Translations under genes and position numbers: made by a program
In this document: one piece after another, positions 1 to 9,196 of the stretch
Layout: each line of letters begins with the position of its first letter
Position numbering within the stretch: position 1 is the stretch's first letter
Notes under the pieces: model-generated
What the model saw: only the letters and a program-made list of their open reading frames with translations
Told to the model about the DNA's origin: nothing
Databases searched by the model: none
Source of the DNA: Streptomyces pyxinae
GTDB lineage: Bacteria > Actinomycetota > Actinomycetes > Streptomycetales > Streptomycetaceae
NCBI RefSeq assembly: GCF_024756275.1
Contig: NZ_JANUGQ010000012.1
Location: forward strand, 148,832 to 212,831
Direction of reading: 5' to 3'
Length of the DNA: 64,000 bases

Positions 1-915
1 ACCCGGTCCGAGTGGAGCGCGCTGCGGGACAAGACGCCGCTGCCGCTCACCGCCGAGGAGGTCGAGCGGCTGCGCGGGCTCGGGGACGTCATCGACCTGG
101 ACGAGGTCCGGGACATCTACCTCCCGCTCTCCCGGCTGCTCAACCTCTACGTCGGCGCCACCGACAATCTGCGCGGCGCGCTCAACACCTTCCTCGGGGA
201 GCGGAGCGCCCAGCGCGGCACCCCGTTCGTCATAGGGGTGGCCGGCTCGGTCGCCGTCGGCAAGTCCACCGTCGCCCGGCTGCTCCAGGCGCTGCTGGCC
301 CGCTGGCCCGAGCATCCACGGGTGGAGCTGGTCACCACGGACGGCTTCCTGCTCCCGATGAAGGAGCTGAAGGAGCGGGGCCTGATGTCCCGCAAGGGCT
401 TCCCGGAGTCGTACGACCGCCGGGCGCTCACCCGGTTCGTCGCCGACATCAAGGCCGGCAAGGACGAGGTGACCGCGCCGGTCTACTCGCACCTGATCTA
501 CGACATCGTGCCCGGCAGGCGGCTGACCGTACGCCGCCCGGACATCCTCATCGTGGAGGGCCTCAACGTCCTCCAGCCCGCGCTGCCCGGCAAGGACGGC
601 CGTACCCGGGTCGGGCTCGCGGACTACTTCGACTTCTCGGTGTACGTGGACGCCCGCCCGGAGGACATCGAGTCCTGGTACCTCAACCGCTTCCGCAAGC
701 TGCGGGCGACCGCGTTCCAGGACCCGTCCTCGTACTTCCGTAGGTACACCCAGGTCTCCGAGGAGGAGGCGCTGGAGTACGCCCGCACCATGTGGCGGAC
801 GATCAACAAGGTGAATCTGCTAGAGAACGTCGCCCCCACCCGGGGCCGGGCCACCCTGGTCGTCCGGAAGGGCCCGGACCACAAGGTCCAGCGCCTCTCG
901 CTGCGCAAGCTCTGA
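1..915 (+). CDS. coaA: Type I pantothenate kinase, 5' end outside window
   Basis: Phosphorylates pantothenate with ATP, the first step of coenzyme A synthesis, in the cytosol. The frame is open from base 1 with no start codon, so the N-terminus is cut off by the window edge. 304 residues remain, against about 310-330 in the family, so only a short piece is missing. The Walker A loop GSVAVGKST is at visible residues 82-90, followed by TTDGFLLP and the SRKGFPESYD stretch typical of bacterial CoaA. It lies in the same neighbourhood as glmM and rpsI-rplM, the usual Streptomyces arrangement. Identification is firm from the motifs; only the start is unknown. Confidence 0.95.
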   Translation, partial: TRSEWSALRDKTPLPLTAEEVERLRGLGDVIDLDEVRDIYLPLSRLLNLYVGATDNLRGALNTFLGERSAQRGTPFVIGVAGSVAVGKSTVARLLQALLARWPEHPRVELVTTDGFLLPMKELKERGLMSRKGFPESYDRRALTRFVADIKAGKDEVTAPVYSHLIYDIVPGRRLTVRRPDILIVEGLNVLQPALPGKDGRTRVGLADYFDFSVYVDARPEDIESWYLNRFRKLRATAFQDPSSYFRRYTQVSEEEALEYARTMWRTINKVNLLENVAPTRGRATLVVRKGPDHKVQRLSLRKL

Positions 916-969
916 CCGACCGACCAGCTGACCGACCGACCCATCCGACCGACCGGGGAGCCCGTCCAC

Positions 970-1911
970 GTGCTGCATCTGCGCCTGATCGTGCCGGCCG
1001 ACCGCACCGACGAGGTGATCGCCACCGTCCGGGGGACGGTCGGCGCCACCCATCTCGCCGTCCTGCCCGGGGCCGCCCGCGAACCCGCCGGGGACCTGGT
1101 GCTCTGCGATGTCGCCCGGGAGGCCGGCGACCAGCTGATCGGCCGGCTCCGGAGGCTGGGTCTGGACGAGTCGGGGGCGATCACCGCCGAGGAGGTCGGG
1201 CTCTCCCTCTCCCGGCACGCCGACCGGGCCGAGGCGGAGGCACCGGGCGAGGGCTCGGACGCGGTGCTCTGGGAGGAGCTGACCGAGGTCACTCACGAGG
1301 AGTCCACGCTCAGCGTCTCCTATGTCGCCTTCCTGGCGGTGGCGACCATGCTCGCCGCCTGCGGAGTGATGCTGGACAACGCGATCCTCATCGTGGGCGC
1401 GATGGCGGTGGGACCGGAGTTCGGCCCGCTCGCCGGAATCTCGACCGCCCTGGTGCAGCGGGCACCCCGGCTGGCCGGGCGCTCGCTCTGGGCGCTGCTC
1501 GCCGGGTTCGCGCTGGCGATGACGGTCACCGCCGGGTTCTCCTGGCTGCTGGACGCGCTGGGGCTGTTCCGGGACGAGATGGTGACCGCCGACCGGCCGA
1601 ACACCGGGTTCATCTGGCACCCGGACTGGATGTCGTTCGTGGTGGCGCTGCTCGCCGGGGTGGCCGGCACCCTCTCCCTCACCTCGGCCAAGTCGGGCGC
1701 GCTGATCGGCGTGGCGATCTCGGTGACCACGGTCCCGGCGGCGGCCAACGCGGCGGTGGCCTTCAGCTACGCCGACTACGCCCAGACCTGGGGCTCGGCG
1801 GTCCAGCTGCTGGCCAATCTGGCCGGCATCGTGCTGGCCGGGACGCTGACCCTGCTGGCCCAGAAGGCCCTGTGGCGGCTGGCCCACGCCCGGACCCCGC
1901 CCCGCCCCTGA
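970..1911 (+). CDS. DUF389 / TIGR00341-type membrane protein
   Basis: A 313-residue protein starting with GTG. Residues 1-100 are soluble (MLHLRLIVPAD, alternating strands and helices, ACT-like). About five or six hydrophobic segments follow from residue 115 onward, with the family signature DNAILIVGAMAVGPEFGPL near 137-155. DUF389 proteins are membrane proteins of unknown biochemical role. The gene follows coaA by 54 bases that are rich in GACC repeats. The GTG lies just after GGGGAGCCC, a usable ribosome binding site. It converges with glmM across a strong hairpin. Family assignment is good; function is not known. Confidence 0.85.
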   Translation: MLHLRLIVPADRTDEVIATVRGTVGATHLAVLPGAAREPAGDLVLCDVAREAGDQLIGRLRRLGLDESGAITAEEVGLSLSRHADRAEAEAPGEGSDAVLWEELTEVTHEESTLSVSYVAFLAVATMLAACGVMLDNAILIVGAMAVGPEFGPLAGISTALVQRAPRLAGRSLWALLAGFALAMTVTAGFSWLLDALGLFRDEMVTADRPNTGFIWHPDWMSFVVALLAGVAGTLSLTSAKSGALIGVAISVTTVPAAANAAVAFSYADYAQTWGSAVQLLANLAGIVLAGTLTLLAQKALWRLAHARTPPRP

Positions 1912-1935
1912 CCGGCCCCGTCCCCGGCACACGCG

Positions 1936-1970
1936 GGGGCGCCCCGCCACAGTTCGTGGCGGGGCGCCCC
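1936..1970. terminator. Bidirectional hairpin between DUF389 gene and glmM
   Basis: A perfect 15-bp stem (GGGGCGCCCCGCCAC and its complement) closes a 5-base loop AGTTC. It lies between two convergent genes, so it can serve both. There is no U-tract, as is common for Streptomyces terminators. Confidence 0.85.
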
Positions 1971-2077
1971 GGGGCCGTATGGCGAAACGGTGCGGCGGTG
2001 CCGACGCGGCGGCCGGTACGGCCAAGGCCCGGCACGGGCCCGGCTCGGGCCGTACGGCCGGGCCGGCCCGGTACGGC

Positions 2078-3436
2078 TCAGCCCAGGGCGGACTTCACCG
2101 CGTCCGCGAGGCGGCCGGCGACCGCGCGGGCCTGCTCGATGTCGGCGGCCTCGACCATCACCCGGACCAGCGGCTCGGTGCCCGAGGGGCGGAGCAGCAC
2201 CCGGCCGGTGGAGCCGAGGGCGGTCTCGGCCTCGGTGACGGCGGTCTTCAGCTCGGCGGAGGTGGCCACCCGGGACTTGTCGACGTCCTTGACGTTGACC
2301 AGCACCTGCGGCAGCCGCTCCATCACCCCGGCCAGCTCGGCCAGCGGACGGCCGGTGGCGGCGACCCGGGCGGCCAGCAGCAGACCGGTGAGGGTGCCGT
2401 CCCCGGTGGTGGCGTGGTCCAGCACGATGACATGGCCGGACTGCTCGCCGCCGAGGGCGTACCCGTGCTCCTTCATCGACTCCAGGACGTACCGGTCGCC
2501 GACGCCCGTCTGGACCAGCGAGAGGCCCTCGCGCTCCATGGCCAGCTTGAAGCCCAGGTTCGACATGACCGTGGCGACCACGGTGTCCCCGCGCAGCGTC
2601 CCGGCCTCGCGCATCGCCAGCGCCAGCACGGCGAGGATCTGGTCCCCGTCCACCTCGGCACCGGTGTGGTCCACGGCAAGGCAGCGGTCGGCGTCGCCGT
2701 CGTGCGCGATGCCCAGGTCGGCGCCGTGCTCGATCACGGCGGCCCGCAGCAGCTCCAGGTGGGTGGAGCCGCAGCCGTCGTTGATGTTGAGGCCGTCCGG
2801 GGTGGCGCCGATCGTCACCACCTGGGCGCCGGCCCGCTCGAAGGCGGCCGGGGAGACGCCGGAGGCCGCGCCGTGCGCCTCGTCCAGCACGATCCTCAGC
2901 CCGTCCAGCCGGTTGGGCAGCACCCGGAGGAGGTGGGCCACGTACTGGTCGAAGCCCTCGGTGTAGTCCGCGATCCGGCCGACCCCGGCGCCGGTGGGCC
3001 GGTCCCAGGGGGCGCCGGTGCGGTGCTGCTCGTAGACCGTCTCGATCCGGTCCTCCAGCTCGTCCGCGAGCTTGTGGCCGCCGCGCGCGAAGAACTTGAT
3101 GCCGTTGTCCGGCATGGCGTTGTGGCTGGCCGAAAGCATCACACCGAGGTCGGCGCCGAGCGCGGCGGTCAGATGCGCCACGGCCGGGGTGGGCAGCACG
3201 CCGACCCGGAGGACATCCACGCCCGCGCTGGCCAGCCCGGCCACCACGGCGGCCTCCAGGAACTCTCCCGACGCGCGCGGGTCCCGTCCGACCACCGCGG
3301 TCGGGCGGTGGCCCTCGAAGCTGCCCGCCTCCGCGAGCACATGCGCCGCCGCGACCGACAGGCCGAGCGCCAGCTCCGCCGTCAGATCCGCGTTGGCGAC
3401 GCCGCGCACCCCGTCCGTGCCGAAGAGTCGTCCCAC
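2078..3436 (-). CDS. glmM: Phosphoglucosamine mutase
   Basis: Converts glucosamine-6-phosphate to glucosamine-1-phosphate for UDP-GlcNAc and cell-wall synthesis. The 452-residue product has the N-terminal GRLFGTDGVRG, the phosphoserine loop ASHNAMPDNGIK, the metal-binding DGDADR and the sugar loop GEQSG, followed by the phosphate-binding RPSGTEPLVRVM near the C-terminus. The start is placed at GTG because GGAGGA precedes it by a normal spacing and homologues begin at GRLFGTDG. An in-frame start 18 bases upstream is less likely. It is downstream of rplM-rpsI but separated from them by a terminator-like hairpin. Confidence 0.95.
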   Translation of the reverse strand: MGRLFGTDGVRGVANADLTAELALGLSVAAAHVLAEAGSFEGHRPTAVVGRDPRASGEFLEAAVVAGLASAGVDVLRVGVLPTPAVAHLTAALGADLGVMLSASHNAMPDNGIKFFARGGHKLADELEDRIETVYEQHRTGAPWDRPTGAGVGRIADYTEGFDQYVAHLLRVLPNRLDGLRIVLDEAHGAASGVSPAAFERAGAQVVTIGATPDGLNINDGCGSTHLELLRAAVIEHGADLGIAHDGDADRCLAVDHTGAEVDGDQILAVLALAMREAGTLRGDTVVATVMSNLGFKLAMEREGLSLVQTGVGDRYVLESMKEHGYALGGEQSGHVIVLDHATTGDGTLTGLLLAARVAATGRPLAELAGVMERLPQVLVNVKDVDKSRVATSAELKTAVTEAETALGSTGRVLLRPSGTEPLVRVMVEAADIEQARAVAGRLADAVKSALG

Positions 3437-3551
3437 AGCTGTCCTCCGAGTCACTCCGTGTGAAAAGCCGCCCGGACCCGGGTGAGGCCGGGAAGGCCGG
3501 GTGAAGCCCGGGTGGGCTGGATAAAGCGTATAGATGTACGCCCGTGAATAG

Positions 3552-3593
3552 ACGTACGCCCCGGCAGCACGGAGGTGCCACCGGGGCGTACGT
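3552..3593 (-). terminator. Hairpin terminator downstream of rpsI
   Basis: A 13-bp perfect stem (ACGTACGCCCCGG paired with its complement) encloses a 16-base loop that can itself pair (GCAC with GTGC). It starts 34 bases after the rpsI stop in the transcription direction and ends the rplM-rpsI unit. Just beyond it, TAGATGTACGCCC and TAGACGTACGCCC form a 19-base-spaced direct repeat in the region that should carry the glmM promoter. Confidence 0.8.
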
Positions 3594-3626
3594 ACGAGCA
3601 GACCGAGCAGTCCGCGCGGGCGGTGA

Positions 3627-4145
3627 TTACCGCTTGCTGTACTGCGGGGCCTTACGGGCCTTCTTCAGACCGGCCTTCTTGCGCTCGACGGCACGGTCGT
3701 CGCGGCTCAGGAAGCCGGCCTTCTTCAGCGGGCCGCGGTTGTTGTCCACGTCCGCCTCGTTCAGCGCGCGGGCCACACCGAGGCGCAGGGCGCCGGCCTG
3801 GCCGGAGACGCCGCCACCCGAGATGCGGGCGATGACGTCGTAGCGGTCGTCGAGCTCGAGCACCTTGAAGGGCTCGTTGACTTCCTGCTGGTGCACCTTG
3901 TTGGGGAAGTAGTCCTCAAGGGTGCGACCGTTGATCTTCCACTTGCCGGAGCCCGGAACGATCCGGACACGGGCGATGGCGTTCTTGCGGCGGCCCAGGC
4001 CGGCGGCCGGCTGCGGGTCGCCGAAGCGGGACGCCAGGGACTCGGAGGTGTACTCACCCTCGACGGGGACCTCCGACTCGAAGGTGGTGACCTCCGCGTA
4101 GGTCTCTTCGCCCTCGACGGGGGTCTCAACAGTGGTCTCGGCCAC
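3627..4145 (-). CDS. rpsI: 30S ribosomal protein S9
   Basis: Small-subunit protein of the head domain whose C-terminal tail reaches the P-site tRNA. The 172-residue product ends in KKARKAPQYSKR, the conserved tRNA-contacting tail. Residues 1-45 are an acidic Thr/Glu/Val-rich extension (VETPVEGEETYAEV) absent from E. coli S9 but usual in Streptomyces. The GTG start follows GAGGAG. It is the second gene of the rplM-rpsI pair, 41 bases after rplM. Confidence 0.97.
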   Translation of the reverse strand: MAETTVETPVEGEETYAEVTTFESEVPVEGEYTSESLASRFGDPQPAAGLGRRKNAIARVRIVPGSGKWKINGRTLEDYFPNKVHQQEVNEPFKVLELDDRYDVIARISGGGVSGQAGALRLGVARALNEADVDNNRGPLKKAGFLSRDDRAVERKKAGLKKARKAPQYSKR

Positions 4146-4186
4146 GATTCTCCTCAGATTCTTTTCGTCTTAGGGGGTGGCCGGAC

Positions 4187-4630
4187 TTACTGCGCGACCT
4201 GGGTGATCTCGAACGGGACCGGCTGCTGGGCGGCGTGCGGGTGGTTCTCGCCCGCGTACACCTTCAGCTTCGAGAGCATCTGACGGCCCAGGGAGTTCTT
4301 CGGGAGCATGCCCTTGACGGCCTTCTCGACAGCCTTCTCGGGGTTCTTGTCGAGCAGCTCGTCGTAGCGGACGGAGCGCAGACCACCCGGGTAACCGGAG
4401 TGGCGGTACGCCATCTTCTGGGTCCGCTTGTTGCCGGACAGGTGCACCTTGTCGGCGTTGATGATGATGACGAAGTCGCCGGCGTCGACGTGCGGGGCAT
4501 AGATCGGCTTGTGCTTGCCCCGCAGAAGGGTTGCGGCGGTGGTCGCCAGACGGCCCAGGACAACGTCCTGCGCGTCGATGATGTGCCACTGACGCGTCAC
4601 ATCGCCGGGCTTGGGGCTGTACGTACGCAC
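4187..4630 (-). CDS. rplM: 50S ribosomal protein L13
   Basis: Large-subunit assembly protein. The 147-residue product starts at GTG with VRTYSPKPGDVTRQW, where Streptomyces homologues begin. A longer frame running 30 codons upstream is not supported. The conserved YRHSGYPGG and PHAAQQP segments are present. It is the first gene of rplM-rpsI, so its promoter must lie between 4,631 and the divergent or upstream sequence below 5,117. Confidence 0.97.
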   Translation of the reverse strand: MRTYSPKPGDVTRQWHIIDAQDVVLGRLATTAATLLRGKHKPIYAPHVDAGDFVIIINADKVHLSGNKRTQKMAYRHSGYPGGLRSVRYDELLDKNPEKAVEKAVKGMLPKNSLGRQMLSKLKVYAGENHPHAAQQPVPFEITQVAQ

Positions 4631-5117
4631 GGTAGTAGCCTTCGCTTCTTCAGTGATGGGCTCCCCGGGGACCCGGAGGTCCGAGGGGAAAGGGTCCTGA
4701 CTAGCCACCCGGACGATCACAACAGCCCTGGCGGTCTCCGGTGACGCATTCCGGATACTCGCCGCTGCTCATCGGCCCGGTGGGCCGGCGTAAGGGCCCC
4801 TCGCGTGAGAACGACCAAGCCAATACGCATAACGAACCAGCAGGATACTCGGGCGCCCCCGGCGGGGTCAAAACGCCTGGTGGTCCCCTGGCCGCCCCCC
4901 TGCCGGTGACCGGCGGCGGGGGCCCGTGGCCCGGGCGTACGGGCCGGGGCCCGTGGCCGGTCCCGTCGGCCCCCCGGTGGCGCGGCCGCACGGGCCGTAC
5001 GAGTCCCGGCTCGGGCCCGCCCGGGAAGTCGCACGGGCCGTACGACTTCCCGGCGGCTTGCGGCTTCCGCGCGGCTCTTCCCCGGGGCACCCGGGTCCCC
5101 GAGGGGGTACGGCTCCG
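4631..5117. other. Gene-free stretch upstream of rplM
   Basis: 487 bases between rplM and the ABC-F gene. It must hold the rplM-rpsI promoter on the minus strand, but I could not fix a convincing -35/-10 pair. The part nearest the ABC-F gene has several copies of CGGGCCGTACGA-like words and the hairpin at 5,021-5,053. No gene is seen. Confidence 0.5.
5021..5053 (-). terminator. Hairpin downstream of ABC-F gene
   Basis: An 11-bp perfect stem (CCGGGAAGTCG and complement) with an 11-base loop, 65 bases past the stop of the ABC-F gene in the transcription direction. It is placed to insulate rplM from read-through. Confidence 0.7.
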
Positions 5118-6749
5118 CTATCGCGCCCGCTTCACCCGGCGCTCGTCCCAGACCGGCTCGGGGGTCTCCCGGACCACGCCGTCGGAGCCGAAGACCAGGA
5201 ACCGGTCGAAGGAGCGGGCGAACCAGCGGTCGTGGGTGACGGCGAGCACCGTGCCCTCGTACGCCTCCAGACCCGCCTGGAGCGCCTCCGCCGACTCCAG
5301 GTCCAGGTTGTCGGTCGGCTCGTCCAGCAGCAGCGCCGTACTCCCGGAGAGCTCCAGGAGCAGGATCTGGAACCGGGCCTGCTGGCCGCCGGAGAGCCGC
5401 TCGAAGGCCTGGTCGCCCTGGCGCTCCAGCTCGTACCGGCGGAGCGCCGACATCGCGCCGCCCCGGTCCTTGGCGTGCTCGGTCCAGAGGATGTCCACCA
5501 GGGTCCGGCCGAGCAGCTCGGGGTGGGCGTGGGTCTGCGCGAAGTGGCCCGGCACCACCCGGGCGCCGAGCTTCCACTCGCCCCGGTGCGCCACCGAGGC
5601 GTCGCCCGCCAGCAGCCGCAGGAAGTGCGACTTGCCGGAGCCGTTGGAGCCCAGCACCGCCACCCGCTCGCCGAAGAAGACCTCCAGCGAGAACGGCTTC
5701 ATCAGCCCGGTCAGCTCCAGATTCGCGCAGGTCACCGCCCGTACGCCGGTACGGCCGCCGCGCAGTCGCATCCGGATGTCCTGCTCGCGCGGCGGCTCCG
5801 GCGGCGGCCCGGCCTCCTCGAACTTCCGCAGCCGGGTCTGGGCCGCCTGGTAGCGGGAGGCCATCAGATCGCTGCGGGCGGCGTACTGCTGCATGTCCTG
5901 CACCAGCTTCTTGAGCTGGGCGTGCTTCTCCTCCCAGCGCCGCTTCAGCTCCTCGAAGCGGGCGAACCGCTCCCGCCGGGCCTCGTGGAAGGTGGCGAAG
6001 CCGCCGCCGTGCACCCAGACGTCGGAGCCGGCCGGGCTCGGCTCCACGGCGACGATCTTCTGCGCGGACCGGGCCAGCAGCTCCCGGTCGTGCGAGACGA
6101 AGAGCACCGTCTTACGGGTCTCCGCGAGCCGCTCCTCCAGCCAGCGCTTGCCCGGCACGTCCAGGTAGTTGTCCGGCTCGTCCAGGAGCAGCACCTCCTC
6201 CTGGCCGCGCAGCAGCGCCTCCAGGACCAGCCGCTTCTGCTCGCCGCCGCTGAGCGTCCGGACCGAGCGGAACTGGGCCTTGTCGTACGGCACGCCCAGC
6301 GCGGCCGTGGTGCAGATGTCCCAGAGCGTCTCGGCCTCGTACCCGCGCGCCTCCGCCCAGTCGCTGAGCGCCTGCGCGTACTGGAGCTGGGCGGCCTCGT
6401 CGTCCACGGTCATGATCAGGTGCTCGGCCTCGTCCACCGCGGCCGCCGCCTCCCGGATCCGGGCCGGCGCGACCGAGACCAGCAGGTCCCGGACGGTCCG
6501 GTCGTCCCGTACCGAGCCGACGAACTGCGGCATCACCCCGAGCCCGCCGGAGACCACCACCGATCCGCCGTGCGGCTCCAGCTCGCCGGCGATCAGCCGC
6601 AGCAGTGTCGTCTTTCCCGCGCCGTTCGGACCGACCAGGGCGACCACCGCGCCCTCGCCGACCCGGAACGACACATCACCGAGCAGTACCCGCCCGTCCG
6701 GCAGGTAGTACTCCAGGTGCGCGGCCTCCAGATGTCCCATGGAGGGCAT
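5118..6749 (-). CDS. ABC-F family ATPase (ribosome-associated type)
   Basis: A 543-residue protein with two ABC domains and no membrane segment, the ABC-F layout. Walker A GPNGAGKTT is at residues 40-48 with signature LSGGEQKR. The second Walker A is GSNGSGKSH with signature LSGGQQAR. A charged helical linker (about residues 250-310, many Arg/Glu/Lys) joins them. ABC-F proteins act on the ribosome, either as translation factors or by protecting it from antibiotics. Position beside rplM-rpsI fits, but which role applies cannot be read from sequence. Start at 6,749 or at the ATG 9 bases downstream (MGHLEAAHLEYY); neither has a strong ribosome binding site. Confidence 0.88.
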   Translation of the reverse strand: MPSMGHLEAAHLEYYLPDGRVLLGDVSFRVGEGAVVALVGPNGAGKTTLLRLIAGELEPHGGSVVVSGGLGVMPQFVGSVRDDRTVRDLLVSVAPARIREAAAAVDEAEHLIMTVDDEAAQLQYAQALSDWAEARGYEAETLWDICTTAALGVPYDKAQFRSVRTLSGGEQKRLVLEALLRGQEEVLLLDEPDNYLDVPGKRWLEERLAETRKTVLFVSHDRELLARSAQKIVAVEPSPAGSDVWVHGGGFATFHEARRERFARFEELKRRWEEKHAQLKKLVQDMQQYAARSDLMASRYQAAQTRLRKFEEAGPPPEPPREQDIRMRLRGGRTGVRAVTCANLELTGLMKPFSLEVFFGERVAVLGSNGSGKSHFLRLLAGDASVAHRGEWKLGARVVPGHFAQTHAHPELLGRTLVDILWTEHAKDRGGAMSALRRYELERQGDQAFERLSGGQQARFQILLLELSGSTALLLDEPTDNLDLESAEALQAGLEAYEGTVLAVTHDRWFARSFDRFLVFGSDGVVRETPEPVWDERRVKRAR

Positions 6750-6853
6750 TGTTCCGGCCGCGCCCCGCTCCGCCCAACCGGATTACCCCGGTTCCGGACA
6801 GGTGTGTCCCCGGGAGGATCCGCGTGTCCCCGGGGGCATCTAAGATGCGCGCC

Positions 6854-7810
6854 ATGAGCTTTGGGGGGCCCGGGTGGCCGCAGCAGCCGCACCAGGGGAA
6901 CGACCGTCCGTACCAGCAACAGCCGTCGTACGGCACGGGCCCCGGCGCCCCCGCGCCCGGTCCGGGCGGGCCCGGCGGCGGCCCCGGCTTCGGGTTCGGT
7001 GAGACGGGGGCGGACACCCCGGACTGGGGTGCGCTGGCGGACGCCTCGGCGGCCCGGGCGCGGCGCCGGCGGCGGCTGTTCATCGGCGGCGGGGTGCTGG
7101 CCACCGCTGCGGTCGCCGCCGTCGTGGCGGCGGCGGTCGTCACCACCGACGGCGGCTCCGGGCGGGATCCGGCGAAGAACGGCGCCGCCCCGGTGCTGCC
7201 CAGCGAGAGCGCCCGCCCCGAGCCCTCGTTCTCCTCGGTCGCTCCCCCGCCGCCGCCCAACCCCCGGGACTTCATCGCCAGCGCCGCCAAGGACAAGGCA
7301 CCGATCGGCCCGGAGACCCTCTTCCCCGGCAGCCGGCTGACCGTGGGCGACCGGGCGTACCGCAAGGGCGCCACCGCCGCCACGGACGGCTGCGGCTCGG
7401 CCGCCCAGGGCGGTCTCGGCGCGGTGCTGGCGAAGCACGGCTGCGACCGGGTCCTCCGGGCCACCTATGTCCGGGACGGGGTGGCGGTCACGGTCGGCGT
7501 GGCGCTCTTCGAGAACGAGGCGGCGGCCCGGCGCGCGAAGCAGGAGGCCACCGGCGGGATCGCGCCGCTGGCCGGCTCCGGGGTGGGCGAGTTCTGCCGG
7601 GCGACGGTCTGTCTGCGCCGCGCCAACGCGGTGGGGCGGTACGCCTACTTCACCCAGGCGGGCTGGACCAGTGGCCGGAAGGTGACCCGGGACGACGCCC
7701 AGGTCTTCAAGGCCAGCGACGACCTCGGCACCTTCACCTTCGACCAGATCTACGCCCGGGGCCGGGCCCAGGCGTCGGCGGCGGCCACCGCCCCGGCCCG
7801 GACCGGCTGA
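6854..7810 (+). CDS. Membrane-anchored protein with Pro/Gly-rich cytoplasmic head
   Basis: 318 residues starting at ATG (MSFGGPGWPQQP). Residues 1-55 are rich in Pro, Gly and Gln. An Arg cluster (RARRRRR, 69-74) precedes a single membrane segment at about 75-96, and a 220-residue extracytoplasmic domain follows. This domain has four cysteines (CGSAAQGGLGAVLAKHGC and CRATVC), which could form disulfides outside the cell. Inference: type II membrane protein with the domain outside. No family name is recognised. It is divergent from the ABC-F gene. An in-frame ATG lies 9 bases upstream. Confidence 0.75.
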   Translation: MSFGGPGWPQQPHQGNDRPYQQQPSYGTGPGAPAPGPGGPGGGPGFGFGETGADTPDWGALADASAARARRRRRLFIGGGVLATAAVAAVVAAAVVTTDGGSGRDPAKNGAAPVLPSESARPEPSFSSVAPPPPPNPRDFIASAAKDKAPIGPETLFPGSRLTVGDRAYRKGATAATDGCGSAAQGGLGAVLAKHGCDRVLRATYVRDGVAVTVGVALFENEAAARRAKQEATGGIAPLAGSGVGEFCRATVCLRRANAVGRYAYFTQAGWTSGRKVTRDDAQVFKASDDLGTFTFDQIYARGRAQASAAATAPARTG

Positions 7811-8159
7811 ACGGTCCGGGTGCCCCGCACGGCTGACCGGCCGCCCGGCCGGGACGGCTGCCTCCCGTCCCCGGACACCCGCCCGACCGGCCGGGTCACC
7901 GGGGCCGTCCGGCGCGCGGCGTCCCGGGCGTGAGGCCGGCGGCCGACCGGGCGCCTCCAGCGACCTACCGCGCCCGGCCGCCCGCCCTGGTGGCCGGACC
8001 ACCGGTCTCCGGGCCCGAGCCCGGCGCCCGGCCGGTCGGGGCACCGGGTGGGCCCCGTCGCCAGCCCGGCCGGTCGGGGGCACCGGGTTGACGGCCCCGG
8101 GCCACCGGGCGCCCGGACCCACTGGCCTCCCGCCCCGGGCCGGGCCGTACCCCCCGGCC
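7811..8159. other. Gene-free stretch with short direct repeat
   Basis: 349 bases between two convergent genes. It is very GC-rich. The only structure seen is an imperfect 23-24 base direct repeat (CCCGGCCGGTCGGGG then CACCGGGT) at 8,027-8,049 and 8,065-8,088. No gene or clear terminator. Confidence 0.5.
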
Positions 8160-9035
8160 TCAGCAGCAGCCCGCGTCGCCGCCGGTGGTCCGGTCGCCCG
8201 GGAGCGAGCGCCGGTTGCGGGCCTCCAGGTTCCGGGCGGCCAGCAGTTCGTCGGCCGGGTAGCCGACCTCCTCCAGGGTGAGCCCGTGCGGGCGCACCAC
8301 ATGGACCGCCGAGTCCCGGACGCCGGCCGCCAGCACCGTGCCGGGCCAGTCGGCCGGGCGGTGCCCGTCGCCCACGAAGAGCAGGGCGCCGACCAGCGAG
8401 CGGACCATGTTGTGGCAGAACGCGTCGGCCCGGACGGTGGCCTCCAGGATGCCGCTGGGCAGCCGCTCCCAGCGCAGCTCCTGAAGGGTGCGGATGGTGG
8501 TGGCGCCCTCCCGCCGCTTGCAGTAGGCCGCGAAATCGTGCTCGCCGAGGAGCGGCTTCGCCGCCTCGTTCATGGCGTCCACGTCCAGCGTCCAGTCGTG
8601 CCAGAGCACATGGCCGCGCAGCAGCGGGTCCACACCGCCCGGGTGGTCGGTGACCCGGTAGGCGTACCGCCGCCAGATGGCCGAGAACCGGGCGTTGAAG
8701 CCGCGCGGCGCCTCGCTCACCCGCCACACCCGTACGTCGTGCCCGAGCCGCCCGGCCAGCCGCCGCAGCAGCTTGTCCCGGTGCTCGGCCCAGAGCGCCT
8801 CGGGCAGGTCCACATGGGCGACCTGGCCCCGGGCGTGCACCCCGGCGTCGGTGCGGCCGGCCACGGTCAGCTCGTACGTCTCCGCCGACCTGGTCACCGT
8901 GCGCAGCGCGTCCTCGATCTCGCCCTGCACGGTCCGGCGCCCGCCGGCCTGCCGGGCCCAGCCGGAGAAGTCCCTGCCGTCGTACGACAGATCCAGCCGC
9001 ACCCGGACGAAGCCGGGCTCCACCTCGTCGCTCAC
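8160..9035 (-). CDS. truA: tRNA pseudouridine synthase A
   Basis: Makes pseudouridine at positions 38-40 of the anticodon stem-loop. The 291-residue product shows YDGRDFSGWARQ and the catalytic motif AGRTDAGVHA with the nucleophilic Asp, then FNARFSAIWRRYAYR and the C-terminal FCHNMVRSLVG. The GTG start follows GGAAAGGAACGG. The frame stays open upstream through rplQ and part of rpoA, but those codons are shadow. truA after rplQ is the standard Streptomyces order; a terminator-like hairpin lies between them. Confidence 0.95.
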   Translation of the reverse strand: MSDEVEPGFVRVRLDLSYDGRDFSGWARQAGGRRTVQGEIEDALRTVTRSAETYELTVAGRTDAGVHARGQVAHVDLPEALWAEHRDKLLRRLAGRLGHDVRVWRVSEAPRGFNARFSAIWRRYAYRVTDHPGGVDPLLRGHVLWHDWTLDVDAMNEAAKPLLGEHDFAAYCKRREGATTIRTLQELRWERLPSGILEATVRADAFCHNMVRSLVGALLFVGDGHRPADWPGTVLAAGVRDSAVHVVRPHGLTLEEVGYPADELLAARNLEARNRRSLPGDRTTGGDAGCC

Positions 9036-9094
9036 GCGACCGTTCCTTTCCTTCGCGTCGCCCGCACCGCCACCGCCCCCACGAGCCGGGGGCC

Positions 9095-9132
9095 GGCGGG
9101 GGCGTACGTACGGGAACGGGCCCGCCCCCGCC
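9095..9132 (-). terminator. Hairpin between rplQ and truA
   Basis: A 10-bp stem GGCGGGGGCG/CGCCCCCGCC with an 18-base loop, 64 bases after the rplQ stop and 60 bases before truA. It may end or attenuate the alpha-operon transcript. Confidence 0.65.
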
Positions 9133-9196
9133 ACAGGTGCGGGGTACGGGCCCGTGAGCCCCGGGACCGCGCTCAGGCGGCCCCGGAAGCGGGGAC